A DNA stretch of 43,274 nt from Propionivibrio dicarboxylicus (lineage in GTDB: Bacteria; Pseudomonadota; Gammaproteobacteria; Burkholderiales; Rhodocyclaceae), in NCBI GenBank assembly GCA_945902805.1, contig CAMDMZ010000038.1, forward strand, positions 1 to 43,274. Direction: 5' to 3'. Positions 15,412-24,787 of the stretch are shown here, one piece after another. A program made the position numbers and the translations under genes. The notes below the pieces were generated by a model. It saw only the letters and a list, made by a program, of their open reading frames with translations. It was not told where the DNA came from and did not search any database. How positions within the stretch are numbered: the stretch's first letter is position 1; each line of letters opens with the position of its first letter.

Positions 15412-18400
15412 GTGACAACCATTGATCCGATGCAGTTTCTTGTCGCGCGACAAGCCGAGGAAGACCGCATGCGCCGGTTGCTCGAGTACTCGCCGGCGGC
15501 AATTGCGACGCTCGACCACACTGGGCGCGTAGTCGCGTTGAGTGCATCGTTTACCCGTATCTTCGGCTACACCACGGAGGACATCCCGCACATCGACGCC
15601 TGGTGGCCGCTTGCCTACCCGAATCCCGCCTATCGAACCGAGCGGCAAGCCACCTGGGAAGCCTTGATGACGGAAGCCGTGGTCGGCGGCGGCGAAATCC
15701 ACAACTTCGAAGGACATGTGCGCTGCAAGGACGGCCAGTATGTTTGGGTCGAAGCCCACGCCAACTTGTCGCCATCCGAGTTCTTCATCATGCTGGTCGA
15801 CATCGGCAAGCGCAAAGAGGCGGAACAGGCGGCGGCACAAGCCACTCTGGATGCCGAGACACAACGAAACCAGACCGCCTGGCTCAACCTGGCCCTCTCG
15901 AACACACAGGCCGGAACCTGGGAATGGGTTCTGGCGACAAACGAAAATCGCTGGTCCGCTGCGCTATGGCAGCTCTATGGGTTTGAGGTTCCCGGATCGG
16001 AGGCGTCGTATGATCTTTGGGCCAGCACCATCCATCCCGACGACCGCCAACGCGTCGAGCAGGGTATTCAGGCGGCCGCCAGCACCGGGGGTGACTTTCA
16101 GATCGAGTACCGGCTCAAGTCCACCACCGAGAGCGAACGGTGGCTGATGACCCGCGGACACGCGCTGACCAATCCTGCAGCCAAGGTCGACCGCTACGTC
16201 GGCATCATCCTCGACATCACCAAAGAAAAGGTGGCCCTGCGTGAGCTTCAAGACTCGCAACAGCTTCTTCAATCCGCGCTCGACTGCCTGCCAAGCCACA
16301 TCGCCATTGTTGATAGTGAGGGCAAGATCCTGACAGTTAACGAACGCTGGCGCGACTTTGCCCGTGCCGGTCAGTGGCAAAACGAAAACTTTGGCATTGG
16401 CGAGAGCTATCTCGCGAGTTGTGATCCGGCCCATCCCGGTGACGCGGCGGCAACGCCCGATGCCCGCGACGTTGCGCAACAATTGCGCGCCGTACTCGCC
16501 GGTGAGCTACCGCAATTCGACTTCGAGTACAACTGCCCGGACCCAGTCGGTAACGCCCACTGGTTTGCCATGTCCGCGATCCGGTTTGGCCAGGGCGCCA
16601 TGCGGCGCGTGATTATCCGCCACACCGAAATTACGGCCAGGAAGCACACCGAGGAACAGATGCGCATTCTTTCGGCGGCGATCACCCAAAGCCCTGACAG
16701 CGTGATCGTCACCGATCCGAACATGCGGATTACCTTTGTAAATGATGGATTTTTACGGATTACCGGCTACAGCAGTCGTGAGGTGCTTGGTCAATCGGCG
16801 GGCATCCTGGGTGCAGACACAACCCCGCACGAAACCATGCAAAGTCTCTATGCCGCAATCGCGGCCGGCATTCCCTGGCGCGGCGAGTTTCACAACCGCC
16901 GCCGTGATGGCACGGTAGGAATCGACGACTGCCACATCACTCCGATCCGCGATGACAGCGGTTTCGTAACGCACTTTGTTTCCGTGCAGGTAGACATCAC
17001 CGAGAAAAAGAAAATCGCCGTCGAACTGGTACAGCATCGTCGCCATCTGGAAGATTTAGTCGTCCAGCGCACCAAGGATCACCTCGCCGCAAAGAGCCGC
17101 TTGCGTTTAGTCATTGATTCCAGTGCCGATGGGATTATCGAACTCGATTCCCGAAGCCGGATCACGCTGATCAACCCTGCGGCATGCAAGATGCTGGGCT
17201 ATACCGCCGATGCGCTCCTCGGGCGAAATATTCATTCTGCAATCCATGCCCGACGTGCTGATGGAAGCGTCTACCCGGCCAGCGAATGCATTGTCGTCAC
17301 CGCCATCAAGGCGGGGCGAACTATGCGTATCGAAGACGATCTGCTGTGGCGTGCCGACGGAAGCCCGCTCCCGGTTTCGCTGTCGACCCACCCGATCCTC
17401 GATGGTGAGCAGATTCTCGGTGCCGTGATGAGCTTTACCGATGCGACCGATCGGCAGAAAACCCTTGCCGAACGCGAAAGCGCGCGCGCAGCGGCGGAAC
17501 AACTTGCCCGCATCAAAAGCGATTTTCTGGCCAACATGTCACATGAAATTCGCACGCCGCTGAATGGCGTGCTGGGGCTGGCCCAGATCGGCTACCGCGA
17601 CAGCCGGGGGCGCGGCAAGTCGCAGGAGACCTTCACCCGTATCCTCGAATCGGGCCGACTTCTGCTATCGATCATCAATGACATTCTCGATTTTTCCAAG
17701 ATTGAAGCCGGCAAGATGGGATTGGAGTCAATTCCATTTTCGCCGCGCGATAGTGTCGAGGAAGCCCTCGCCGTCATGGCCGATCGCGCTGCGGCAAAAC
17801 AGCTCACCCTCGGCTCGTTGCTCGAGGGCGAACTGCCCCCGGCTTGCATGGGAGATCCGGTCCGGATATCGCAGATACTCCTCAACCTGCTCTCCAACGC
17901 TATCAAGTTCACCGCGAGCGGAAGTGTCACCCTCAACGCCGGCAGGCAGGGGGAAACTCTGGTTTTCACCGTGACCGATACCGGTATCGGCATGACCCCG
18001 GAGCAGGTCTTGCGCCTGTTTTCACCGTTCGAGCAAGCGGACGGCAGTACCACGCGCCAGTATGGGGGAACCGGCCTCGGACTTTCGATCAGCAAACGTC
18101 TGGCCGAGCTTATGGGCGGCGAAATTCGTGTCACCAGCACGCCAGCGGTCGGTTCGCGCTTCGAACTGCGCTTGCCATACCTCGCCACCGAGGCACCGGT
18201 CGAGCGTGTCGGCCGGGCTGCGATTCTCCCGGAAGCGAGCACCCGGCGACTATCCGGTTTGCACCTGCTGGTGGCCGAGGACAATGAGGTGAACCAACTT
18301 GTCCTGGACAACATGCTGACCGGCGAGGGCGCCACCGTTACCATGGTCGGCAATGGTCGGCTGGCACTTGCCACCGTGGCACAGAACCGCACAGCGTTCG

Positions 18401-19035
18401 ACCTGGTGCTGATGGATGTCCAAATGCCGGAGATGGATGGGCGGGAGGCCACACGACACATTCACGCGCTAATTCCGACACTTCCCGTAATCGGCCAGAC
18501 CGCACATGCCTTGGTCGAAGAGCACAACAGTTGTCTATCCGCCGGAATGGTTGCCACCATCACCAAGCCAATTGACCTCAATGACCTGGTGGATATCGTG
18601 CTGCGTCACGCCCCCGTTGCTCCCATGATTGACAGGGCGTCGACAGTGTTGGGGCCTTCCAGCAGTCCGGAGCCCGTTGCCAGCGAAGTGGTATCTGCAC
18701 TCATCGACTGGCCCAGATTCATCGAACGCCATGCTTCCCGCCTGGATTTCGTCCCCCGTTTAATCAAGATCACACAGACCAGCCGGGCCGCAGTGGCGGC
18801 AGATATCCGGGTGGCGGCGGCCCTTGGCGATATGCAAAAGCTCAGTGCATTGGCCCACAGTACCAAGGGTGTAGCTGGCGAGTTCTTTGCTGCAAAGCTG
18901 ATCGAGTCGGCAATGGCACTCGAAACCGCCGCTCGCGCCAACTCGCCCGACGCCCCTGCCCTGGCCGAAGCGCTCGCCCGGCAACTGGAGGATTTTCTAT
19001 CCGAACTCAATCGGCGCCTGCTGGCATCGTCTTAG
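15412..19035 (+). CDS. Five-PAS hybrid histidine kinase with HPt
   Basis: A 1207-residue soluble hybrid kinase. About five PAS domains fill residues 20-670 (for example LLEYSPAAIATLDHTG and ITQSPDSVIVTDPNMR), then HisKA with [12 protein letters not shown] (His near 711), ATPase motifs (LLNLLSNAIKFT, DTGIGMTPEQV, GGTGLGLSISKRL), a receiver (LLVAEDNEVNQL, Asp in VLMDVQMPEMDG near 1001, Lys in ITKPIDL) and an HPt (LAHSTKGVAG, His near 1147). This is a complete His-Asp-His relay lacking only the final receiver. The frame is open back to 15268, but those codons are HDOD remnant. GTG 15412 is chosen because GAAGG sits upstream; ATG 15430 is the alternative. The final target is presumably one of the HTH-receivers or the CheY protein. 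Confidence 0.92.
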   Translation: MTTIDPMQFLVARQAEEDRMRRLLEYSPAAIATLDHTGRVVALSASFTRIFGYTTEDIPHIDAWWPLAYPNPAYRTERQATWEALMTEAVVGGGEIHNFEGHVRCKDGQYVWVEAHANLSPSEFFIMLVDIGKRKEAEQAAAQATLDAETQRNQTAWLNLALSNTQAGTWEWVLATNENRWSAALWQLYGFEVPGSEASYDLWASTIHPDDRQRVEQGIQAAASTGGDFQIEYRLKSTTESERWLMTRGHALTNPAAKVDRYVGIILDITKEKVALRELQDSQQLLQSALDCLPSHIAIVDSEGKILTVNERWRDFARAGQWQNENFGIGESYLASCDPAHPGDAAATPDARDVAQQLRAVLAGELPQFDFEYNCPDPVGNAHWFAMSAIRFGQGAMRRVIIRHTEITARKHTEEQMRILSAAITQSPDSVIVTDPNMRITFVNDGFLRITGYSSREVLGQSAGILGADTTPHETMQSLYAAIAAGIPWRGEFHNRRRDGTVGIDDCHITPIRDDSGFVTHFVSVQVDITEKKKIAVELVQHRRHLEDLVVQRTKDHLAAKSRLRLVIDSSADGIIELDSRSRITLINPAACKMLGYTADALLGRNIHSAIHARRADGSVYPASECIVVTAIKAGRTMRIEDDLLWRADGSPLPVSLSTHPILDGEQILGAVMSFTDATDRQKTLAERESARAAAEQLARIKSDFLANMSHEIRTPLNGVLGLAQIGYRDSRGRGKSQETFTRILESGRLLLSIINDILDFSKIEAGKMGLESIPFSPRDSVEEALAVMADRAAAKQLTLGSLLEGELPPACMGDPVRISQILLNLLSNAIKFTASGSVTLNAGRQGETLVFTVTDTGIGMTPEQVLRLFSPFEQADGSTTRQYGGTGLGLSISKRLAELMGGEIRVTSTPAVGSRFELRLPYLATEAPVERVGRAAILPEASTRRLSGLHLLVAEDNEVNQLVLDNMLTGEGATVTMVGNGRLALATVAQNRTAFDLVLMDVQMPEMDGREATRHIHALIPTLPVIGQTAHALVEEHNSCLSAGMVATITKPIDLNDLVDIVLRHAPVAPMIDRASTVLGPSSSPEPVASEVVSALIDWPRFIERHASRLDFVPRLIKITQTSRAAVAADIRVAAALGDMQKLSALAHSTKGVAGEFFAAKLIESAMALETAARANSPDAPALAEALARQLEDFLSELNRRLLASS

Positions 19036-19217
19036 ATGCTGTGACAATCTGAACTTGTACCCGAGATAGACCGCCGCGCAGTTCTACAACACCACGTTGT
19101 ATCGACACACTCGTAAGGCACATCGTGAAGTTTCTTCTGGCGTGCAACGTCGTGAAGTAGATCTTCTGCTGAAGGAGACCGATCTGTCAGGAATAGCGGC
19201 GTGTCGATCGCTTTCAA

Positions 19218-19256
19218 AAAGTCGGTGCTGGCGGAACGGCACCTGAAGCGGCAACG
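19218..19256 (+). repeat. Dispersed repeat, intergenic copy
   Basis: Begins AAAGTCGGTGCTGGCGG and continues ACCTGAAGCGGCAACG. It aligns with the 44-bp copies in the kinases at 25132, 26044 and 28104, with a short internal deletion. It is closest in its middle part to the partial copy at 38960. Confidence 0.6.
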
Positions 19257-19328
19257 CAAGTGATCGGTAGAGGGTCCAGCCCCATTCGGGGAAACAGACA
19301 AAGAACCATATGTGGCATCTAGTTTAGT

Positions 19329-19372
19329 AATATCATCTAGTATCAGATTAATGAACTGCTTCTTGCTATAAT
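19329..19372 (+). promoter_or_regulatory. Extended -10 promoter with shared TATCA motifs
   Basis: TGCTATAAT (19364-19372) is a strong extended -10 element 88 bp before the GTG at 19461. Just upstream are AATATCATCTA (19329-19339) and TAGTATCAG (19338-19346). The same words lie upstream of the two HTH-receiver genes (3998-4008 and 4853-4861). This suggests common regulation, possibly by those regulators. Confidence 0.48.
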
Positions 19373-19460
19373 TCGCGCAATATTCATATAAGTCGTTTTT
19401 CTAATCATTTGGATATGACGGCAACCGAAAAGCTACCCTTCTGACAGGAAAATCGCCATC

Positions 19461-21359
19461 GTGGAAAATTCCCTGCGAAGACTCTATATTCGCTACAACC
19501 TGATTCTCTTCGCACTTACCTCCTTGGCCGTCCTCGGCATTGGCCTGTACTTGACTCTGACCGCCTCGTCACACGCCACGCATCAGGCCTTGCTGTTTTC
19601 TGCGGAAGAAGAAAACAGCATCTTGGGCCAGGCGCTAATTTCAGAGGCATGGAATGACATCGCCCCCGTCATTGCTCATCGCGGAGCCGAGGGCTCGTCA
19701 GCCCGTGACAACCCGCACTTGTCCCAATTCGATGCTCGTGTGCGTCACTTTGTTCATCACGCCGCTATCGTGAAGGTCAAGCTGATTGATCTTGATGGGA
19801 TTACCCGGTATTCGTCCGACGCTGCACAGATAGGAGAGGACAAGTCGGACAACATGGGATTCAATAGTGCCCGCCGCGGCCAAGTGATCAGCGAACTGTC
19901 CTTCCGTGGCAAGTTCAATGCGTTCGATAGCGAAATCCATGATCGCGACCTGGTGTCGTCTTACTTGCCCGTTATCACAGACAAGGGCATCGAGGCGGTG
20001 ATTGAGATCTACACGGACCGCACGCGATCCATCACCGAGATGGAAGTCCAACTGGTCGAACTGCGGCGCAAACTGGTGGTGACCTTCCTTGTGATCCTCG
20101 TTGCCTTGCTCTTTTTTGTCTGGCAAGCAGATGTCAGTCGGCACGCCCACGAACAATCACTGGAACACCTGGCCATCGAAAATCGCCTGGCCCGGGAAGC
20201 TGCGGAGCGCGCCACCGCCACCAAATCACAATTTCTGGCCACCATGAGCCATGAGATCCGCACGCCAATGAATGGTGTGATCGGCATGACCCATTTGTTG
20301 CTCGATTCGCCGCTCTCGCCGACACAACGGGAACTGGCCAATGATGTGGCGCACTCAGCTGAATTGCTGCTCACCATCATTAATGACATCCTCGATTATT
20401 CCAAGATCGAAGCAGGGCGCATGGAGTATGAAAACCTTCCCTTCGCGATCTGTACTGTCACCGAACACGTACATTCCTTGCTAGCGATGCGTGCCCGTGA
20501 AAAGGGTATCGGGCTTGAATTCGAAATGAGCGACGAGATTCGCGGCTACTATCTGGGCGATAGCACCCGAATCCATCAGGTGCTGCTCAATCTCACCAGC
20601 AATGCTGTCAAATTCACGCCACAGGGCGAAGTCCGGATTTCGCTTGAGGCGACGGCGGATGGCCTTCGCTTCGACGTTCATGACACAGGGATCGGCCTTG
20701 CAGATGAGGCTATCGATCGACTTTTTACCGATTTCAGCCAGGTCGATGCATCGACGACGCGACGCTTTGGTGGCACGGGGCTAGGGCTGGCGATCAGCAA
20801 ACGGTTGGTCGAGGGCATGGGCGGCAAGATCGGCGTCACCAGCGAACCGGGCAAGGGTAGCAATTTCTGGTTTTCGCTACCTCTGCCACGGACTGCCGTT
20901 CCCAGCATATTGCTGGATTCGCAACCCGCCAATGCTCAAGAGATTCCTGCCCAAGGCAATGTTTCCCGTGCACGGCTGCTGCTGGTTGAGGATAACCCGG
21001 TTAACCAGAAACTGGCAATGACCCTTCTCAATCGACTCGGTCACGATGCGGAGCTCGCCGAAAATGGCATCCAGGCTGTCGTCGCAGCGGATCGTGAACA
21101 ATACTCGCTCATCTTCATGGACATGCAGATGCCGGAAATGGATGGTATCGAGGCCACACGACGCATTCGTGCCGGCAATGGTCAAAATCGACACACGCCC
21201 ATCATCGCACTGACCGCCAACGCCATGCAGTCTGACCGCGACACGTGTCGTCAGGCTGGCATGAATGACTTTCTGTCAAAACCCTTCCGTCGCGATGATC
21301 TTGCCGCATGTCTGACCCGCTGGATGCCAACCGAAACTCCGGCGGATGCATCGATTTGA
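19461..21359 (+). CDS. Membrane hybrid histidine kinase (HisKA-receiver)
   Basis: A 632-residue kinase with TM1 at about 12-33 ([20 protein letters not shown]), a periplasmic domain of about 170 residues ([19 protein letters not shown] suggests a Cache-like sensor) and TM2 at about 205-222 ([15 protein letters not shown]). The core follows: His[14 protein letters not shown] (His near 263), [36 protein letters not shown]. The C-terminal receiver has [11 protein letters not shown], Asp in [12 protein letters not shown] near 552 and Lys in LSKPFRRDD. There is no HPt, so transfer needs a separate one, as offered by the neighbouring hybrid kinase. Start GTG 19461 has AGGAAA upstream. It is followed by the frameshifted small membrane gene. 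Confidence 0.92.
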   Translation: MENSLRRLYIRYNLILFALTSLAVLGIGLYLTLTASSHATHQALLFSAEEENSILGQALISEAWNDIAPVIAHRGAEGSSARDNPHLSQFDARVRHFVHHAAIVKVKLIDLDGITRYSSDAAQIGEDKSDNMGFNSARRGQVISELSFRGKFNAFDSEIHDRDLVSSYLPVITDKGIEAVIEIYTDRTRSITEMEVQLVELRRKLVVTFLVILVALLFFVWQADVSRHAHEQSLEHLAIENRLAREAAERATATKSQFLATMSHEIRTPMNGVIGMTHLLLDSPLSPTQRELANDVAHSAELLLTIINDILDYSKIEAGRMEYENLPFAICTVTEHVHSLLAMRAREKGIGLEFEMSDEIRGYYLGDSTRIHQVLLNLTSNAVKFTPQGEVRISLEATADGLRFDVHDTGIGLADEAIDRLFTDFSQVDASTTRRFGGTGLGLAISKRLVEGMGGKIGVTSEPGKGSNFWFSLPLPRTAVPSILLDSQPANAQEIPAQGNVSRARLLLVEDNPVNQKLAMTLLNRLGHDAELAENGIQAVVAADREQYSLIFMDMQMPEMDGIEATRRIRAGNGQNRHTPIIALTANAMQSDRDTCRQAGMNDFLSKPFRRDDLAACLTRWMPTETPADASI

Positions 21360-21369
21360 GGGCCCATGT

Positions 21370-21715
21370 ATGAGCAATCGTATTGAACGCGTTACAACAA
21401 ACTCGCCAAGTGTTTTCGAAGCAAAACGATTACTCCTCGAAATCACGCCACTCGAGCTATTGGGCATGCTCGGATCGTCGGCTCTAATGGGGGGGGCTGC
21501 TGGTGGTTCTTTATCAACTATTGAGCCAGCGGCGCGAGGTTGAGCGCCGTAGACAGCAGGAAGAGACCGCCGAATTGGCTGAGCGTGCGCGAAACCGTCA
21601 AGAAGTCAAAATAAGCACTATCTGCGGACCGACGTCGCAGTTCAACATAGGTCTTAGAGCAACGGGCTCACTCGGCGGAAACCGGCTTCCTCTACACTTC
21701 GTTCCAACAAGTTGA
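21370..21715 (+). pseudogene. Small membrane protein, frameshifted at a G8 tract
   Basis: The first 40 codons (MSNRIERVTTNSPSVFEAK, then LLEITPLELLGMLGSSALMGG) match the intact 105-residue protein at 30941-31258. A run of eight G at 21489-21496 puts the frame out by one, giving a short altered end at 21543. The original frame resumes as LLVVLYQLLSQRREVERR and continues to 21715. With seven G the gene would be whole. The product would have one membrane helix and a charged cytoplasmic tail. Because the defect lies in a homopolymer, it may be a phase-variable switch, a true pseudogene or a sequencing error. It follows the hybrid kinase by 10 bp. Confidence 0.82.
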
Positions 21716-21769
21716 TGACAACCGGCTACGTGCCCTAGTCATTATTCAACGCGCACAACTAGTCAAAAT

Positions 21770-22282
21770 TCAATGCGCCGCGACACAATGATGATTCCCT
21801 GACTGTAAGAGCAGCATCATGGTCATGGGGTTGACTGGCGAAGACTCAAAACCATAGTGCATGTAAAACTGCCGCGAAGATTCGTTGAGAGCATGCACAA
21901 GCAAGGCGCGAACTCCGGCAGTCTGCGAGACAGCAAGCGTGCGTTGCACAGCATCCTGCAGCATGGCGGCGCCGAGTTTATGGCCTTGGTAGCGTTGATC
22001 TACCGCCAAACGGGCAAGCACCATCACCGGAACCGGGTCCGGCATATTCCTGCGGATGCGTCCTGAAGCTTCCCGATGAGTTACCGCCCCAGCTGCCAAT
22101 GCGTAGTATGCGACTACCTGATTCGAGTCATCTGTGACCACAAAGGTCCGGCTTGCCCCCATTGTTTGGTTCGGCAGGGCTCGGCGCCTTAACCATTCGT
22201 CCAGCGACGATTCTCCGCAGACAAAACCATCCAGCCGATGCTCGGTGGATAAAGGTTGTGGCGCAGGGATCTTCTGGCTCAT
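21770..22282 (-). CDS. tacT: GNAT-family toxin (TacT-like acetyltransferase)
   Basis: A 170-residue GCN5-type N-acetyltransferase. In this family the enzyme acetylates the amino group of aminoacyl-tRNA and blocks translation. Visible features are the conserved front (LDGFVCGESSLDEWLRRRA), the acetyl-CoA loop in VDQRYQGHKLGAAMLQDA, and the catalytic-region Tyr in FYMHYGFESSP near the C-terminus. Its ATG overlaps the antitoxin stop (ATGA), the normal order for DUF1778-GNAT pairs. It is complete with no lost motif. Its stop lies close to the end of cluster A, so the pair sits exactly between the two convergent signalling clusters. Confidence 0.9.
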   Translation of the reverse strand: MSQKIPAPQPLSTEHRLDGFVCGESSLDEWLRRRALPNQTMGASRTFVVTDDSNQVVAYYALAAGAVTHREASGRIRRNMPDPVPVMVLARLAVDQRYQGHKLGAAMLQDAVQRTLAVSQTAGVRALLVHALNESSRQFYMHYGFESSPVNPMTMMLLLQSGNHHCVAAH

Positions 22283-22551
22283 GCCGAACTGGCATTCCAG
22301 GGTGCCTTGACGGCCATTAGCCGTTCAAGGCCAGGGTTGGGTTTCGGCGGAGCATCGAGCATGGCGACGAATTGTTCGAATTTCTCGGTGTCGAGACGGA
22401 AAAATACCTGATCGAGCAAAACTGACTGCGCACGCTCACAGGCGGCCTCGAGCATGAAGTCAGAGCGGTTCTTGCCCAGTACCGATGCGGCATGGTCAAT
22501 AAGTTCGCGCTGCTCGGGCATTGCCCGTAGATTGATGGCTGCGTCACGCAT
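22279..22551 (-). CDS. tacA: DUF1778-family antitoxin (TacA-like)
   Basis: A 90-residue ribbon-helix-helix protein that should neutralise the adjacent GNAT toxin and repress the operon. It begins MRDAAINLRAMPEQRELIDHA (beta strand then helix) and continues LGKNRSDFMLEAACERA, the classic DUF1778 helix pair. The C-terminal tail (FEQFVAMLDAPPKPNPGLERLMA) is the toxin-binding part. ATG 22551 is fixed by a perfect AGGAGG five bases upstream (complement of 22557-22562); the longer TTG-started frame from 22572 would run through this ribosome site. Confidence 0.92.
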   Translation of the reverse strand: MRDAAINLRAMPEQRELIDHAASVLGKNRSDFMLEAACERAQSVLLDQVFFRLDTEKFEQFVAMLDAPPKPNPGLERLMAVKAPWNASSA

Positions 22552-22583
22552 TCTGACCTCCTGTATATCCAATAGATACGCAA

Positions 22584-22611
22584 ATTATCCGAATTGTGTA
22601 GCTATTGTCAA
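22584..22611 (-). promoter_or_regulatory. Sigma-70-type promoter of the tacAT pair
   Basis: On the minus strand TTGACA (complement of 22606-22611) is followed after 16 bases by GATAAT (complement of 22584-22589). A start point near 22577 would give a short leader before AGGAGG and the ATG at 22551. Confidence 0.65.
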
Positions 22612-22666
22612 TACGGCTATCTGAGAATCTTCAGCTGGTGTTGATCGGTGGTTGCGGAATAGCCGT

Positions 22667-23897
22667 TTATCCGGGTGTTGCGGTTAAGCCAGTCCCGCTA
22701 ATGGCCAAACGCAATTCCTTGAGTGCTGTCTCAAAATCGAAATTCTGTACGGCGCTGTCTATCCCGGCAAATTGCGCCGCCAACCCGGCATGCAGCAGTT
22801 CCTGGTTGGCGTTCCATAGAGTGCTTGAAGCAAAATCGGTCTTTTCGAGCAGTGCCAGCAGATTGCCGTACAAGGCGGCCAGCTTGTCCTGATCGATGGT
22901 CAGCGGGGCGGCCCGTGCAGACTCCTGGGGCAATGCGGCCTCGATGGCGTCGATCAGGCTACCGAGCATTTCGGCAATCTGGCTACGCAGGGTGGTCAGT
23001 ACCTGAGACGCTTCGCGCTGTTGCAGGGCATTTTCCAGCAGTTGGGCAAGCGTCTGGACGGTTTGTGCGCCGATCTGGCCCGATACACCCTTGAGCGTGT
23101 GCGCCAACCGAATGGCCGTCGGACAGCCAGCGATCCACCATCTTCTGGTAAGCGCCGGACTGAATCAGCGCCGCCTGCGCGGTGTCGAGTTTCTTCAACA
23201 ATTCGGCATTGCCTTTTTGCACCGCCAGGGCGCTTTCGCGGATGTCGAAAGGCGGGCCGGCCACCACCACGTCATGCACCCCGAGCAAGCCGAGTTCATA
23301 ACTGGCCACCCACTTGTCGACCGCATAGGCGTCGATCTTGCCTTCGCGCAGCAGGTCGATGGCCTGTTCGGTGTCATCGACCGGGACGAGCGTCAGCTGT
23401 GTCTCGCCCTTGAGCCGTGAGCGCGGATAGCCGCCGGCGGTCACGCCGACCCGTTTGCCGGCAAAGTCTTTGAGTTCATGCAGATCTTGCGCATCTTCCC
23501 GGACCAGGAACACGTACTCAAACCGATAGAAGGGTACGGTGAAGTCGTACAGTTCCCGACGCTGCGGGGTGATCGCCATCGGCCCGAGGAAATCCGCCTG
23601 CCCTTGCTGCACCCTGGCCTGGGCCTCCGGCCACGGCAGCAAGGTAACTTCGAGCGGCCGGCCGAACTGATCGACCACGGCCCGGGCCAGGTCCACACCG
23701 AGGCCCTTGGGCTGGGTGCCATAAAAGTAGGATAGCGGCGGGTAAGCCTCGTCGGAAACGAAGCGCAAGGGAGGCGCTGTCGAGGCCGCCTCCGAGCTGG
23801 TGGCCATCACCAGGCACAACAGGGCAAGCGGGTATTTCAGCGTTGACCGAAAACACCTCTGAAACAGCGGCGACAAAAGTGACGAAAGTGACATCAT
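22667..23897 (-). pseudogene. EvgS/BvgS-type kinase remnant: sensor joined to HPt
   Basis: Upstream part: a signal peptide (PLALLCLVMATSSEA) and one periplasmic solute-binding domain of type 3 (LRFVSDEAYPPLSYFYG, then DLARAVVDQFGRPLEV, ending YQKMVDRWLSDGHS). Downstream part, in a different frame from about 23128: an HPt domain beginning near AIRLAHTLKGVSGQIGA (phospho-acceptor His) and running to 22667. In EvgS/BvgS-like kinases these two modules are the first and last, with the membrane helix, PAS, HisKA, ATPase and receiver between. All of those are missing here, so an internal deletion of probably 2 kb or more joined the ends out of frame near 23110-23128. The sensor part may still be exported. 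The HPt part could be translated alone from an internal start but has no clear ribosome site. Confidence 0.85.
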
Positions 23898-23920
23898 GAT
23901 GTTTGTCTCGAGCAAAACCG

Positions 23921-24787
23921 TCAGGTGCTTTCAAAAAATGCGTTGGCATGGCGGCTGCGGGCATCGATGCGGCCGAACAAGGTACGCACTTCGTCGTTCC
24001 AGATGATGCCGAGGCTGCGGCAGGCGGCAGAAGAAATATGGGTGACGTGGTTCTCCTTGCGGCCGGTCAGGTCGAGGGCGTTGGAGAGCACTTCTGCGAC
24101 GTGGATGACAGGAACGATCGGCTGGTCGAGCGCGGCATCGCAGGCGTGGTGGAAGCGGATGGCCGCGATAATGGGCGGTGGCAGCTGCCAGTATTCGGTC
24201 AGCCAGGCACCGATCACGGAGTGGTCGGCGCCGAATTGCTTGCGCTCGGCCTCCTCGATGCCGCCGGAATGTGCAAGCGCATTGCTCCAGGCGGTGCGGA
24301 AACCCTCCGGGCTGAAGCGGTAGAGCCAGAGTTGTCCTACGTCGTGCAGCAGCCCGGCGATCAGTGCAGTACTGGCAGAGACGGGTTTGTCGATATGCAG
24401 GGCAATCTCCTCGCCGCAGATGCCGACGGCGACGCTGTGCTGCCAGAACATCGATGTCATGTTGGCCGGCGCGATCTTGTCGAAATAATCGGTGCAGCTG
24501 CTGATCAAGGCCATCTGGCGCACGCGCCCCATGCCGATCAGCGAGGTGGCGGTGTAGATGTCGCGGATCTCTGAGAGATGGCGCGTCCGCGATGCGGCGT
24601 TATTGGCCAGCGAGAGGACGCGCGCGGCAATCACCGGGTCGAGCTGGATCAGTTGTGACAGGACATTCAGGTTGGCCTCCGGGTCGTCGAGCGTCGCGAT
24701 GATCTCGGTGATGACGCGGGGAAATCCTGGCAGTTCGCCGGCTTTCTCGATAACGAGTTCCTGCGTGATGGGCATGGTTGTCATCAT
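23921..24787 (-). CDS. HDOD-domain signalling protein
   Basis: A 288-residue HDOD protein, a relative of HD-GYP that usually lacks hydrolase activity and acts in signalling. The domain covers about residues 15-215: LPGFPRVITEIIATLDDPEAN, QLDPVIAARVLSLANNA, TSLIGMGRVRQMAL, GLLHDVGQLWLY and RFHHACDAA. The His-Asp pair survives in LLHDVG, so weak metal binding is possible. The C-terminal 70 residues (IHVAEVLSNALDLTGR to RSRHANAFF) are also preserved as a fossil at 15200-15370. ATG 24787 has GGAG five bases upstream and overlaps the stop of the preceding beta-module gene. It is followed by the gutted kinase gene. Confidence 0.92.
   Translation of the reverse strand: MMTTMPITQELVIEKAGELPGFPRVITEIIATLDDPEANLNVLSQLIQLDPVIAARVLSLANNAASRTRHLSEIRDIYTATSLIGMGRVRQMALISSCTDYFDKIAPANMTSMFWQHSVAVGICGEEIALHIDKPVSASTALIAGLLHDVGQLWLYRFSPEGFRTAWSNALAHSGGIEEAERKQFGADHSVIGAWLTEYWQLPPPIIAAIRFHHACDAALDQPIVPVIHVAEVLSNALDLTGRKENHVTHISSAACRSLGIIWNDEVRTLFGRIDARSRHANAFFEST

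Larger units (their letters stand above)
19036..19460 (+). other. 425-bp intergenic region with decayed kinase remnant
   Basis: No gene is supported. Bases 19190-19255 resemble the PAS segment of the kinases at 25107 and 27236: a GIAA-encoding stretch is followed by a copy of the dispersed repeat, with a one-base indel between. This could be a fossil of another kinase. The 3' part is AT-rich and holds the promoter and shared motifs listed separately. Confidence 0.45.

Noticed and set aside
17592-18461. 289-codon minus-strand open frame
   Set aside because: Antisense to the HisKA, ATPase and receiver of the five-PAS hybrid kinase.
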